From Deinococcus aerolatus (GTDB lineage Bacteria > Deinococcota > Deinococci > Deinococcales > Deinococcaceae): a DNA stretch of 59,342 bases. The notes under the pieces are model-generated. The model ran no database searches and was not told the origin of the DNA. It saw only the letters and a list, made by a program, of their open reading frames with translations. The stretch lies in assembly GCF_014647055.1 (NCBI RefSeq), contig NZ_BMOL01000005.1:182689-242030 (forward strand). The letters are read 5' to 3'. This document shows positions 28,850 through 39,374 of this stretch, one piece after another (position 1 is the first letter of the stretch; every line of letters starts with the position of its first letter). The position numbers and the translations under genes are program-made.

Positions 28850-29073
28850 GCGCCGAGGGTAGCAAGCCGGGGCGGGGCGGCACGCCGGACCACTGAGGAC
28901 CAGGCCCCAATGCTGGCGGCCTGCGACGTAGAGAGAAAACCACCCTCTGGTTGTGGAGGTCATCCGTCCACTCCATCTCTGGACCAGGTTCAAGAATCCC
29001 CGGCCTCCTTTCCACCGCAGATTCGCCCACCAGGCAGCACATCCTGCGGAAATGAGACGAATCTGACCGACTC

Positions 29074-29102
29074 TTGACAGTCTTTTAAAAAGCTTTTACA
29101 CT
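29074..29102 (+). promoter_or_regulatory. Strong promoter of the NCS2 permease gene
   Basis: TTGACA (29074-29079) and TACACT (29097-29102) are 17 bases apart, near the sigma-A consensus. The transcript would have a leader of about 157 nt. TTAG/CTAA (29112-29123), an inverted repeat just past the start site, could be an operator. Confidence 0.75.
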
Positions 29103-29139
29103 CTATGACAATTAGACAGCTAAGTAAGTACCTTTAAAT

Positions 29140-29180
29140 GGGGGCCGAGGGGAGCGGTGGGAAGGGTGGGAAGCCTGGGG
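29140..29180 (+). promoter_or_regulatory. G-quadruplex-type motif in permease leader
   Basis: G-runs at 29140-29144, 29149-29152, 29159-29161, 29164-29166, 29168-29170 and 29177-29180. The last four alone make G3-N2-G3-N1-G3-N6-G4. It lies on the mRNA strand between promoter and start codon. Confidence 0.5.
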
Positions 29181-29265
29181 CACGGCCGGTGTCAGTCGCG
29201 GCAGGCCATTTCTAGACGCATCAACGCAATCTGCGCTGGCCGAGAGGGTCAGCTCCGGAGGACAC

Positions 29266-30645
29266 ATGACGACAACCCCAACCCGCAACGCCATTCATCC
29301 GGTCGACGAGGTTCTGCCTGTCCAGAACATGATTGCTTTCGGGCTGCAGCACGTTCTGAGCATGTACGCGGGCATCGTGGCCGTGCCGTTGATCCTGGCG
29401 ACGGCGCTGGGCCTGGAAGGCGACGCGCTGGTCCGCATCATCGGCGCGAGCTTTTTCATGTGCGGCGTGGCCACGCTGATCCAGACCATCGGTTTCGCGG
29501 GCTTCGGGGCCAAGCTGCCCATCGTCCAGGGCACCACCTTTGCGGCCGTGGCGACCATGATCGCCATCGGCAAGGCCTACGGGCTGCCGGGGATTTACGG
29601 GGCGGTGATCGCAGGGGGCGTGCTGACCGTGCTGCTCGCGCCGTACTTTTCCAAGCTGCTGCGTTTCTTCCCGCCCGTGGTGGCCGGCACCGTGATTCTG
29701 ATGATTGGCGTCTCGCTGATGCCCGTGGCGATCCGCTGGGCCGGCGGCGGCAATCCGGCGGCAGAAACCTTTGGCGCTCCGGCCAGCCTGGGCCTGGCGC
29801 TGCTGACCATGGTGATCGTCCTGCTGCTGACCCGCTTCGGCACGGGTTTCCTGAGCCGGGTGGCGGTGCTGCTGGGCCTGGTCATCGGCACCATTGTGGC
29901 CGCGCTGTTCGGTCTGGCAAACTTCTCCGGCGTGGCCAGCGCCGCGTGGTTCGGGTTCAGCATGCCCTTCCACTTCGGGACCCCCACCTTCAACTTCGTT
30001 CCGGTGCTGTCCATGCTGCTGGTGATGCTGGTGGTGATGGTGGAAACCACCGCCGATATCCTGGCAATCGGCGAGATCACTGAAAAGGAAGTGGACGCGG
30101 GTGTTGTTGCCAGGGGCCTGCGTGCCGACGGCCTGTCCACCGCGCTGGGCGGCATCTTTAACGCCTTTCCCTTCACCGCCTTTGCCCAGAACGTCGGTCT
30201 GGTGCGCTTCACCGGTGTCAAGAGCCGTTTCGTGGTGGCCGCCGCGGGCGTGATCCTGATGCTGCTGGGCTTTCTGCCCAAGCTGAGCGCGCTGGTGTCG
30301 TCTATTCCGCTGCCGGTTCTGGGCGGTGCGGGGCTGGTGCTGTTCGGCACGGTGGCCGCCGCCGGGGTGCAGACCCTGTCCAAGGTCAACATGAACGACA
30401 CCCGGAACCTGATCATCGTGGCCGTCAGCGTGGCGCTGGGCGTCATTCCTTCCACGGTGCCCACCCTGTACCACCAGCTGCCCGAACAGGCCCGGCTCTT
30501 CCTGGACAGCGGCATCACCTCCGCCGCCGTCGCCGCCATCGCCCTGAACATCCTGTTCAACATCGTGGGCAACAACCGGCCCCACCCCTCCTCGTTGGCC
30601 GCTTCCTCCAGCAGTGCGCCGGAAGCCAGTGATTTCCACGCCTGA
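29266..30645 (+). CDS. NCS2 family purine/pyrimidine permease
   Basis: Inner-membrane nucleobase:cation symporter; 459 residues with 12-14 predicted helices. Family motifs: QNMIAFGLQHVLSMYAGIVAVPLI, the substrate-site segments VQGTTFAAVATM and METTADILAIGEIT (Glu in helix 8), and GLSTALGGIFNAFPFTAFAQNVGLVRFTGVKSRF (the Q-x-N-x-G motif). Sequence features suit the xanthine/urate branch (PbuX/UacT-like) more than uracil UraA; this is an inference. GGAGGACAC before the ATG fixes the start. A strong promoter and a terminator make it a single-gene unit. It could supply substrate to the ureide pathway encoded at 35-39 kb. Confidence 0.88.
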   Translation: MTTTPTRNAIHPVDEVLPVQNMIAFGLQHVLSMYAGIVAVPLILATALGLEGDALVRIIGASFFMCGVATLIQTIGFAGFGAKLPIVQGTTFAAVATMIAIGKAYGLPGIYGAVIAGGVLTVLLAPYFSKLLRFFPPVVAGTVILMIGVSLMPVAIRWAGGGNPAAETFGAPASLGLALLTMVIVLLLTRFGTGFLSRVAVLLGLVIGTIVAALFGLANFSGVASAAWFGFSMPFHFGTPTFNFVPVLSMLLVMLVVMVETTADILAIGEITEKEVDAGVVARGLRADGLSTALGGIFNAFPFTAFAQNVGLVRFTGVKSRFVVAAAGVILMLLGFLPKLSALVSSIPLPVLGGAGLVLFGTVAAAGVQTLSKVNMNDTRNLIIVAVSVALGVIPSTVPTLYHQLPEQARLFLDSGITSAAVAAIALNILFNIVGNNRPHPSSLAASSSSAPEASDFHA

Positions 30646-30673
30646 TCCTGCCTGAACCGCAGGTCCAAAGACC

Positions 30674-30712
30674 GGACCCCTCTGCCAGCTCGGCAAGGGG
30701 TCCTGTTTTTTT
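30674..30712 (+). terminator. Intrinsic terminator of the permease gene
   Basis: GGACCCCT (30674-30681) pairs with AGGGGTCC (30696-30703), then TG and a run of seven T. Confidence 0.85.
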
Positions 30713-30773
30713 CTAGCCATGCGTTTTCTGCTGACCCGGATAGGCCGCCCGCCCTGAGTCAGGGTGCCCTGGT

Positions 30774-31349
30774 CTAGGAGGTCAGGGCCGCCACCCCCGC
30801 CGCCACGAACTGCCCCAGCACTTGCGCCTGCCGGGCCGCCTCGGCGTGGTCCCCGCGCACCGCCTCCACGGCCGCCGCCTCCAGCAGCAGCGTGATCAGG
30901 TGCAGGACGTGGGGGTGCCGCACCCCGGCCCGGTGGTACGGCTCGGTCCATTCGCCGAGCTGCTGCAGGAAGTGGGCGCGCTGCTCGCGGAAGAGGGGGC
31001 CGCCGCCGCTGTGCAGCAGCAGCAGCAGCTCGCGTTCGTGCAGCAGGGCCAGGAACAGGTTGCTGAAGGTGTCGGCGCTGAACTCGCCAGAGGCGGGCAG
31101 CATGGGCCGCAGCCGCTCCCACATGGCCGGCAGACGTTCGGTCAGCAGGGCGCGCAGCATGTCGTCGGTGGACGTGAAGTAGGTGTAGACGGTGGGCCGC
31201 GAGGTCTGAAGCTCGCGGGCAATGTCGTTCATGCCCACCGCCTCGAACCCCTTCTCGATAAACAGCGCTGAGGCGGCCTCCAGGAGTTGCTCACGGCGGT
31301 TCTCCGCGCTCAGGCGGCGGGCAGCGGGCGGCGGGAGAGCGGAGGGCAT
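30774..31349 (-). CDS. TetR family transcriptional regulator
   Basis: 191 residues. The N-terminal DNA-binding domain is REQLLEAASALFIEKGFEAVGMNDIARELQTSRPTVYTYFTSTDDMLRALL at about 18-68, with the helix-turn-helix in the second half. The C-terminal ligand domain is Leu-rich (LFLALLHERELLLLLHSGG). It is divergent from the YhgE/Pip gene and most likely represses it and itself through the palindrome at 31379-31398. TAGCCT (31356-31361), six bases before the start, with GTGACA 17 bases further up, forms its promoter. Confidence 0.9.
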   Translation of the reverse strand: MPSALPPPAARRLSAENRREQLLEAASALFIEKGFEAVGMNDIARELQTSRPTVYTYFTSTDDMLRALLTERLPAMWERLRPMLPASGEFSADTFSNLFLALLHERELLLLLHSGGGPLFREQRAHFLQQLGEWTEPYHRAGVRHPHVLHLITLLLEAAAVEAVRGDHAEAARQAQVLGQFVAAGVAALTS

Positions 31350-31355
31350 GACAGA

Positions 31356-31413
31356 AGGCTAACACTTAAATGACGATCTGTCACTTGACGAAGTGTCAAC
31401 AGAGAGAGATAGT
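31356..31413. promoter_or_regulatory. Divergent promoters with TetR-type operator
   Basis: The inverted repeat TGTCACTT-GACG-AAGTGTCA (31379-31398; arms agree at 7 of 8 positions) overlaps both -35 regions. The minus-strand promoter for tetR is GTGACA, 17-base spacer, TAGCCT (31356-31361). The plus-strand promoter for the YhgE gene is TTGACG (31385-31390), 17-base spacer, GATAGT (31408-31413). A repressor bound here would block both. Confidence 0.6.
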
Positions 31414-31460
31414 GGTTCCATTCGGGTGGGGGCATTCCTTCACCGGTTCAAGGAGCCCGC

Positions 31461-34082
31461 ATGTCCCCCACCCCCAGCCTGTTGCAAGACCTCAAACGCC
31501 TGACCCCAGCCGAGCGCAGCCTGTGGCGGCACCCGATGATGTGGCTGTCTGCCGCTGCCATTGCCGTGGTACCGGTGCTGTACGCGGGGATCTACCTGGG
31601 CAGCGCGATTGATCCCTACGGCAACCTGAACAACCTGCCGGTGGCGCTGGTCAATCTGGACCGCGGCACACATAGTCGGGGCCAGGCCGTAAAGCTGGGC
31701 GCAGAGGTGGTCAAGGACCTGCGTGACGAACCCAAATTCAATTACCTGAGCTTCCCCAGCGAGGCCGCCGCCAGGGAAGCGGTGCGGCGCGGCGACGCGT
31801 ACTTCTCGCTGACCCTGCCGACCGATTTCAGTGCCAAGGCCGTGGAGGGGAACAGTTCCAGCCACGGCCTGCTGAAGTTCTACGTCTCGGAGGGCGGCAG
31901 CTACTTTGCCAGCCGCGTGGCCTCCACCTTTGCCACCACACTGGGTGACGAGCTGAACCGCACGCTGGGTGAGAACCGCTGGGAGGTGGTGGGCGACTCG
32001 CTGAAAGACGTGCAGCAGGGCTTTGCCGATCTCCGTGAGGCCACCGGCAAATTGCGGGACGGTGCGGCCACGCTGCAGGAGGGCACGGGGGTTCTGAAAG
32101 GTGGAGCGGCGGATCTGGCGAGCGGCGCGAGGACGGCGGCCAGCGGCGGCGCACAGCTGACGGACGGCGCGGAGGCGCTGGCCACAGGCGTCGGCCAGCT
32201 CACCGACGGCAGCGCCAGGCTGTCCACCGGGCTGCGGCAGCTGGAGGCAGCGGCCCCCGGTGAGGCGCAGCTTGCACCTTTGCAAGGTGGCGCGGCCCAG
32301 CTTCAGGGTGGGGCGGCCCGCCTGTTGGAGGGCCTGGGCCAACTCTCGGACGGGGCCTCTGCGCTGTCTGACGGGGCAAGGAGTGCCAACGGTGGCGCGG
32401 AGCTACTGGCGGGCGGCAGCCGGGAGCTGGCCACCAAACTGCCAGACCTGCAAAGTGGACTGGAGATGCTTTCAGAGGGCGCGGTGCAGCTCTCGGCGGG
32501 GGCCAGGACCGCAAATGCCGGGGCCGCAAGGATGGCGGCGGGGAATGGACAACTCGCGGGCGGACTCAAGGAGCTGTCGGGCGGAGTGCAGCAGGCCAGC
32601 GACGGGGCCGACAACCTGAATCAGGGGGCCGCCGAACTCGCCACCGGCACCAAGACCCTGAACGAATCGGTGAAGGATCAGGCGCTGTTGCCCGGCGAAC
32701 TCAAGGGCGGGATAGCGAAGCTCAACAGCGGCGCCACGCAGGTGCACGTGGGCAGCAACAGCCTGAGCAACGCGCTGCCCAGACTGGCCGACGGGGCCAG
32801 CCAGGCCGCTGTCGGCGCCGGACAGCTCTTCACCGGGGCAAATGATCTGGCGGCGGGAACGGCAAAGGTGCAAACCGGGGCGGCCAACCTTGCCATGGGC
32901 CTGAAAGACGCTTCCAGCGCCTCCGCAACCGCGGTGAAGGGCGCGCAACAGCTCAGCGCCGGGGCCACGCAACTGACGGCAGGGACGGCGCAATTGCAAG
33001 GTGGCGCGGCGACGCTGGCGCAGAAAGCCGGCGAGGCCGCCCGGGGCGCAGCTGAGCTGAGCGCGGGGGCCACCTCCCTTCAAAACGGCGTGAACACCCT
33101 GGTCGACGGCACCCTCAGGATCAGGGACGCGTTGGGGCAGATCACCACACAGTTGCCCGCGCCGGGTGATCTGGATGCCCTGAAAGACGGCGCGTCCACC
33201 CTGGCTGAAAAATCCGGGGAACTGAGCGGAGGTCTCGGGACGCTGAGCAGCGGAGCCGCCAGGCTTCAGACGGGTGTGACGGATCTGGACGCTGGGGCCA
33301 CCAGATTGCGCGACGGCCTGGACACCCTTTACCGCAAGATTCCCGCCGACACTGAGGAGCTGGGCGGCGATCCGGCAGGCCTCAGCGCCAGCGTGCTGCC
33401 CGTGACCGAGAAGTTCGCCCCGGTCAGGAACAACGGGGCCGGGTTCGCGCCGTATTTCATGGCCCTGAGCCTGTGGGTGGGCGTCACGCTGACCACCTTC
33501 ATCTTTCCGTACAGCCAACTGCCCCGCAGCGGGCGCGGCACCTCACAGCTGGCCCGGATGCTGCGCAAGGCGGCCATTCCGGCCGTGCTGGTCTGCGTGC
33601 AGGCGGTGCTGGTGGTCTGGGGCGTGCACGCGCTGGGGGTGGAGTTCCTGCACCCGGCCCAGGTGATCGCCACGGCGCTGGCCTCCAGCCTCACCTTTCT
33701 GGCGCTGGTGCTGGCCCTGGTCTTCCTGTTCGGCGCGGCGGGGCGCCTGATCGCGCTGGTGCTGCTGATTCTCCAGCTCGCGGCGTCGGGCGGCAGCTAC
33801 CCGGTGGAACTCTCGCCGCCCTTTTTCGGGGCCATTCACGACTTCGTGCCCGTCACCCAGAGCGTCAATGCCTTCCGCCACGCCCTGAGCGGCGCGTTCC
33901 AGGGCAGCTACGTCACCTTCATGCTGATTCTGCTGGGCATTGCGGTTCTGAGCGTGGGTGCGGGCCTGCTGGGCCGCCGCCGCTGGGAACTGGTGGCCGA
34001 CGAGGACTTCAAACCCCTGATCACCTCGCCGCTGGTATCGGAGGAAGTACATCACGAGAAGGAAGCCCTGGCGCGGGAGTAA
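31461..34082 (+). CDS. YhgE/Pip domain membrane protein
   Basis: 873 residues. N-terminal membrane helix at about 26-48 (MMWLSAAAIAVVPVLYAGIYLG), then an outside domain (VALVNLDRGTHSRGQAVKLG; FPSEAAAREAVRRGDAYFSLTLPTDFSA) typical of YhgE/Pip. Residues about 190-640 are a long array of heptad-like L-x2-GA-x2-L repeats, a probable extracytoplasmic stalk. The C-terminal part (about 662-870) has five or six helices of the ABC-2 permease type. Relatives include the Lactococcus phage infection protein and proteins tied to secretion or drug export. Under the divergent TetR regulator. Confidence 0.88.
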   Translation: MSPTPSLLQDLKRLTPAERSLWRHPMMWLSAAAIAVVPVLYAGIYLGSAIDPYGNLNNLPVALVNLDRGTHSRGQAVKLGAEVVKDLRDEPKFNYLSFPSEAAAREAVRRGDAYFSLTLPTDFSAKAVEGNSSSHGLLKFYVSEGGSYFASRVASTFATTLGDELNRTLGENRWEVVGDSLKDVQQGFADLREATGKLRDGAATLQEGTGVLKGGAADLASGARTAASGGAQLTDGAEALATGVGQLTDGSARLSTGLRQLEAAAPGEAQLAPLQGGAAQLQGGAARLLEGLGQLSDGASALSDGARSANGGAELLAGGSRELATKLPDLQSGLEMLSEGAVQLSAGARTANAGAARMAAGNGQLAGGLKELSGGVQQASDGADNLNQGAAELATGTKTLNESVKDQALLPGELKGGIAKLNSGATQVHVGSNSLSNALPRLADGASQAAVGAGQLFTGANDLAAGTAKVQTGAANLAMGLKDASSASATAVKGAQQLSAGATQLTAGTAQLQGGAATLAQKAGEAARGAAELSAGATSLQNGVNTLVDGTLRIRDALGQITTQLPAPGDLDALKDGASTLAEKSGELSGGLGTLSSGAARLQTGVTDLDAGATRLRDGLDTLYRKIPADTEELGGDPAGLSASVLPVTEKFAPVRNNGAGFAPYFMALSLWVGVTLTTFIFPYSQLPRSGRGTSQLARMLRKAAIPAVLVCVQAVLVVWGVHALGVEFLHPAQVIATALASSLTFLALVLALVFLFGAAGRLIALVLLILQLAASGGSYPVELSPPFFGAIHDFVPVTQSVNAFRHALSGAFQGSYVTFMLILLGIAVLSVGAGLLGRRRWELVADEDFKPLITSPLVSEEVHHEKEALARE

Positions 34083-34112
34083 TGGTCAGGATCAGTCCAG
34101 GGGACCAGACAG

Positions 34113-34152
34113 GAAACGGGCACGTCCGGGGGAATGGACGCGCCCGTTTTCT
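34113..34152. terminator. Bidirectional terminator between YhgE gene and maeA
   Basis: GAAACGGGC near 34114-34122 pairs with GCCCGTTTTC near 34142-34151, with an inner ACGTCC/GGACG extension. T-rich sequence follows on the plus strand. Edges are accurate to a base or two. Confidence 0.65.
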
Positions 34153-34173
34153 GTTCTCTTCCTATTCCACCTT

Positions 34174-35898
<1,725 letters not shown>

Positions 35899-35946
35899 GG
35901 GGGTTCTCCTCATATAGATGTGGACTGGGGACGTGGGCCGCTGCAA

Positions 35947-36723
35947 TCAGAGGCCGCAGCCGAGCATCGCCAGCGGGTGGCGGTTCATGTCCTTGTACAG
36001 CAGGTACTTGCTCCAGTTGCGGCCCAGCGCGCCGTACCACTGCGGGCAGTGCGCGCCCATCCAGATCACGTCACCTTTTGTCACCGGGTAGTACGTCTGC
36101 TGGAGCTTGTACAGGCCCTCGCCCTCCAGCATCAGCAGGCCGTGCTCCATGTAATGCACTTCTGTGTACGGCAGGCTGGCCCCCGGCGCGAAGCTCATGG
36201 TGCTGACCATGAAGTCGAAGGCTGGCTCGTCGGGCAGCAGTTTGCGGGCGATCAGGTGGTCGTCGCCCTCGAATTCATAACCGGGGTTCTCGCGCTCGTT
36301 GCCCCAGGACACGCCGGGTGCCTTGACGCCGTCCACCGCCTCGTAGGGCTTCTCGAACACCGCCACGCGGGCGTCCGAGATGGCGGTGAGGGTGTGCGCC
36401 ACGCCGGCCGGGACATACACGTAGTCGTATTCCCCCAGCGTGCGCTTCTCGCCGTCCCCCTCACCCTCCATCTGGGCCTCCACCGTGCCGCTCAGCACGA
36501 AGGCGAAGCGCTGGTAGCTGTGGGCAGATTCCTTCGCCGCGGCCCCGGCGGGCATCTCCGCCGTGAACTGCACGAAACGGGCGCGGGTGCCGATCACGGG
36601 CGCAATGTGCAGGACGACCTGGCTGCCCGGCCACTCGGCCAGCGCGGTGCGGACGAAGGTCTCAGGTGTGATGACGGCATGGGCATTTTCCAGTGCACTG
36701 CGCGTGGTTCCGAGGTGTTTCAT
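35947..36723 (-). CDS. allE: (S)-ureidoglycine aminohydrolase
   Basis: Bicupin manganese enzyme that releases ammonia from (S)-ureidoglycine to give (S)-ureidoglycolate, following allantoate amidohydrolase; 258 residues. N-terminal cupin: [19 protein letters not shown], then [15 protein letters not shown]-terminal cupin: [29 protein letters not shown] with metal ligands E, H, E, then [18 protein letters not shown]. Length and both cupin halves match AllE (YlbA/UGHY). AAGGAG before the ATG fixes the start. It stands between allB and maeA. Confidence 0.92.
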   Translation of the reverse strand: MKHLGTTRSALENAHAVITPETFVRTALAEWPGSQVVLHIAPVIGTRARFVQFTAEMPAGAAAKESAHSYQRFAFVLSGTVEAQMEGEGDGEKRTLGEYDYVYVPAGVAHTLTAISDARVAVFEKPYEAVDGVKAPGVSWGNERENPGYEFEGDDHLIARKLLPDEPAFDFMVSTMSFAPGASLPYTEVHYMEHGLLMLEGEGLYKLQQTYYPVTKGDVIWMGAHCPQWYGALGRNWSKYLLYKDMNRHPLAMLGCGL

Positions 36724-36774
36724 GGCACTCCTTTGAGAGGCTTGGTGGGCGGTGGAGAAGGGGGAAGGAGGGGC

Positions 36775-38115
36775 TCAGCGGCCGGGACGCAGCAACTGCC
36801 CGCGCACCGAGTCGTCAAACTGGCCCTGCCCGTAGACCTTGCGGCCCCGCGAGTAGGTGGCCTGCACCAGTCCTTTGAAGTGCACGCCCAGGTAGGGGTT
36901 TTGCTTCCAGCGGTCATACAGTTCGGTCAGTTCGAACTCGTGGCCCAGGTCCACCACAACAAAATCGGCGTCCAGGCCAGTGGCCAGCGCGCCTTTCCGC
37001 TGCATCCCAAAACGGCGGGCCGGATTGAGGGCGCTCAGGGCCGCGACAGCTTCCAGGGGCAGGCCGCGCCCGTGGTGGCCGCCGCTCAGCAGCACGTTCA
37101 GGGTGCTCTGCGCGCCGCTGATGCCGCCCCACAGCGCAAAGAAGTTCTCGCTGGTCTTGCGGTCCGGCGGGGCGGGCGAGTGGTCCGAGCCCACGATGTC
37201 CACGTGTCCGGCCAGCAACTCGTCCCACAGGTGATGTTGCACAGCCTGACTTCTCAGAGGTGGGGCGCACTTGAGCAGCGCGCCCATCTTTTCCACGTCC
37301 TCATCGGTGAAATGCAGGTAGTGCGCGCAGGTCTCAATGCTCACGTCCACGCCGCGCTGCCGGGCCTCAAAGGCCATCGCCACGGCTGCCCCGCTCGACA
37401 GGTGAACCAGGTGCAATCTGGCCCCCAGCTCGCCCGCGTACAGCAGCGCCCGCTGCACGGCTTCCAGCTCGGCCACCACCGGGCGGGTGCCCAGGTAGTC
37501 GCGGACGCTGTGCCCGCCGCCCGTGCGCGCCTGCTCGGTGAAGTGCCGGGTCAGGTTGTCGCTCTCGGCGTGGGTGGCCACCACCAGATTCAGCCGCGCT
37601 GCCGTCTTCAGTCCCTCGTACAGCGCCGTGTCATCCACCGCCGGAAACTCGTCCAGACCGCTGTGCGACATGAACGCCTTGAAACCGATCACGCCGCAGT
37701 CGGCCAGCTCGTCCAGTCGGTCAAGGTTCAGCGGGGTCAGGCCGCCCCACAGGCCAAAGTCGATCAGCGACTTCTGCTCGCCGCGCTCGCGTTTGGCTTC
37801 AAACGTTGCCCGGTCCAGCACGGGCGGCGAGGAGTTGAGCGGCATGTCGAAAAAGCTGGTGGCGCCGCCGGCGGCCAGCGCCCGCGTGCCCGTCTCGAAA
37901 CCTTCCCAGTGGGTGCGGCCCGGCTCGTTGAGGTGAACGTGGGCGTCCAGCACGCCGGGCAGGACGTGCAGCCCTGTGGCGTCTACTTCCGGACCGCCTG
38001 CCGTAAGTTCCTCTGAGAGCTCCACGATCTGGCCGCCGCTGATGCCCAGGTCGGCGCGCCGCACCCCTTCCGGCGTGACCAGCGTGCCGCCGCGCACGAT
38101 CAGGTCAAAGCTCAT
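36775..38115 (-). CDS. allB: Allantoinase
   Basis: Zinc amidohydrolase opening the hydantoin ring of allantoin to allantoate; 446 residues. Metal ligands: HVHLNEPG (59-66), the Lys that becomes carboxylated in GVIGFKAFMSHSG, His residues in ATHAESDN and HLVHLSSGAAV, and Asp in VGSDHSPAP. Dihydropyrimidinase is a close relative, but the neighbours settle allantoinase. Start ATG overlaps the stop of allC by four bases (ATGA). Confidence 0.94.
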   Translation of the reverse strand: MSFDLIVRGGTLVTPEGVRRADLGISGGQIVELSEELTAGGPEVDATGLHVLPGVLDAHVHLNEPGRTHWEGFETGTRALAAGGATSFFDMPLNSSPPVLDRATFEAKRERGEQKSLIDFGLWGGLTPLNLDRLDELADCGVIGFKAFMSHSGLDEFPAVDDTALYEGLKTAARLNLVVATHAESDNLTRHFTEQARTGGGHSVRDYLGTRPVVAELEAVQRALLYAGELGARLHLVHLSSGAAVAMAFEARQRGVDVSIETCAHYLHFTDEDVEKMGALLKCAPPLRSQAVQHHLWDELLAGHVDIVGSDHSPAPPDRKTSENFFALWGGISGAQSTLNVLLSGGHHGRGLPLEAVAALSALNPARRFGMQRKGALATGLDADFVVVDLGHEFELTELYDRWKQNPYLGVHFKGLVQATYSRGRKVYGQGQFDDSVRGQLLRPGR

Positions 38116-39374
38116 GCGCTCTGTTCCGCCAGCAGGTGCAGGAAGCGCACGCTCAGGCGCAGGGCGTCGGCCACGTCCTCTGGCAGCACCAGTTCGTCGG
38201 GGTGGTGGCTCAGGGCATTGGGCGAGCGCACAAACAGCATGGCCGAGGGCATGTGCGCGGCCAGGATCATGGCGTCGTGGCCCGCGCCGCTGACCAGCTC
38301 GGGGTGCGGCAGTCCTTCTGCCTCGGCGGCGCGGTGCAGCAGCGCCTTGAAGGAATCCGACATCGGCGTGGCGTGCTCCTCCATCTTGGGGGTGAGGGTC
38401 ACCGTGACGCCGCGTTCCTGGGCCACAGTGCGGGCGGTGTCCAGCAGTTGTTGCAGCGCGGGCAGGCGCACCTCGTCGCGCGCGTGGCGGATGTCCAGCG
38501 TGCAGTGGGCCTCGCCGGGAATCACGTTCATGGCGCCGGGCCGGGCCTGCATCACGCCCACGGTGGCCACCAGTCCTGGGGTGGCGCGGGCCAGGTCCTC
38601 GGCGGCCACGGCAAAGCGGGCGGCAGCGGCCAGCGCGTCCCGCCGGAGGTGCATGGGGGTGGTTCCGGCGTGCGAGGCCTGTCCCACAAAATCCAGGATC
38701 ACGCGGTTCTGGCCGGCGATCCCTTCCACCACGCCCAGCGACACCCCCGCGTCCTGCAGGACCGGCCCCTGCTCGGCGTGGATCTCGAAGTAGCCCAGCG
38801 CCCGGCCCCTGTACTGCGCTTCCCCGATCTCCTCAACGTTCAGGCCGTAGTCGGTGATGGCGTCGCGCACGCTCTGGCCCGCCGCGTCGCACAGTTCCAG
38901 CATGCCCTCCACGGTGCCCACCAGCGCCCGGCTGCCGATAAACGGGACGCCGTAGCGCACGCCTTCCTCTTCGGAGAAGCCCACTACTTCCACCGCGTAA
39001 GGCAGACGCTCACCCTTGACAGCCTCTAGCATGGCGTAACCCATGACCACGCCCAGAATCCCGTCGTAGGCGCCCGCGTTCGGCACGGTGTCCAGGTGAG
39101 AGCCGAGGTACAGCGTCGGTGCGTCCGGTGTCGGCCCATCCAGGCGCGAGCGCAGGTTCCCGGCGGCGTCCTGATGGGTGGTCATGCCCAGCGAGTCGGC
39201 CCACCCCGTCAGGTATTCATGCACCTGCCGCGCCGTGGGGCACAGGAAGGGCCGGTTGGTCTCGCCCTCCACCTCGGTGTAGCAGGCCAGCGCGGCGCAG
39301 GCGTCCATGATCTTGTGGCTCAGGGCCTGGACCGTCTCGTCGGTCAGGGCAGCAGTGCGGGAATCGGCGGTCAT
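38112..39374 (-). CDS. allC: Allantoate amidohydrolase
   Basis: M20-type metal-dependent amidohydrolase cleaving allantoate to ureidoglycine, ammonia and CO2; 420 residues. Ligands: His in LGSHLDTVPNAGAYDGILG with its Asp, EE in VVGFSEEEGVRYGVPFIGSRAL, His in FEIHAEQGPVLQDA, and His in LVSGAGHDAMILAAHMPSAM. N-carbamoyl amino acid amidohydrolases are sister enzymes; the operon favours allantoate. It overlaps the malate-synthase-like gene before it and allB after it by four bases each, so the three are translationally coupled. Confidence 0.93.
   Translation of the reverse strand: MTADSRTAALTDETVQALSHKIMDACAALACYTEVEGETNRPFLCPTARQVHEYLTGWADSLGMTTHQDAAGNLRSRLDGPTPDAPTLYLGSHLDTVPNAGAYDGILGVVMGYAMLEAVKGERLPYAVEVVGFSEEEGVRYGVPFIGSRALVGTVEGMLELCDAAGQSVRDAITDYGLNVEEIGEAQYRGRALGYFEIHAEQGPVLQDAGVSLGVVEGIAGQNRVILDFVGQASHAGTTPMHLRRDALAAAARFAVAAEDLARATPGLVATVGVMQARPGAMNVIPGEAHCTLDIRHARDEVRLPALQQLLDTARTVAQERGVTVTLTPKMEEHATPMSDSFKALLHRAAEAEGLPHPELVSGAGHDAMILAAHMPSAMLFVRSPNALSHHPDELVLPEDVADALRLSVRFLHLLAEQSA

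Larger units (their letters stand above)
28862..29265. other. Divergent intergenic region with permease leader
   Basis: About 400 bases between murE and the permease gene. The left half shows nothing I can name. The right half holds a strong promoter, a small inverted repeat and a G-rich leader, listed separately. Confidence 0.5.

Noticed and set aside
29103..29265. Purine riboswitch in the permease leader
   Set aside because: I could not find the conserved three-stem core; the leader is dominated by G-runs instead.
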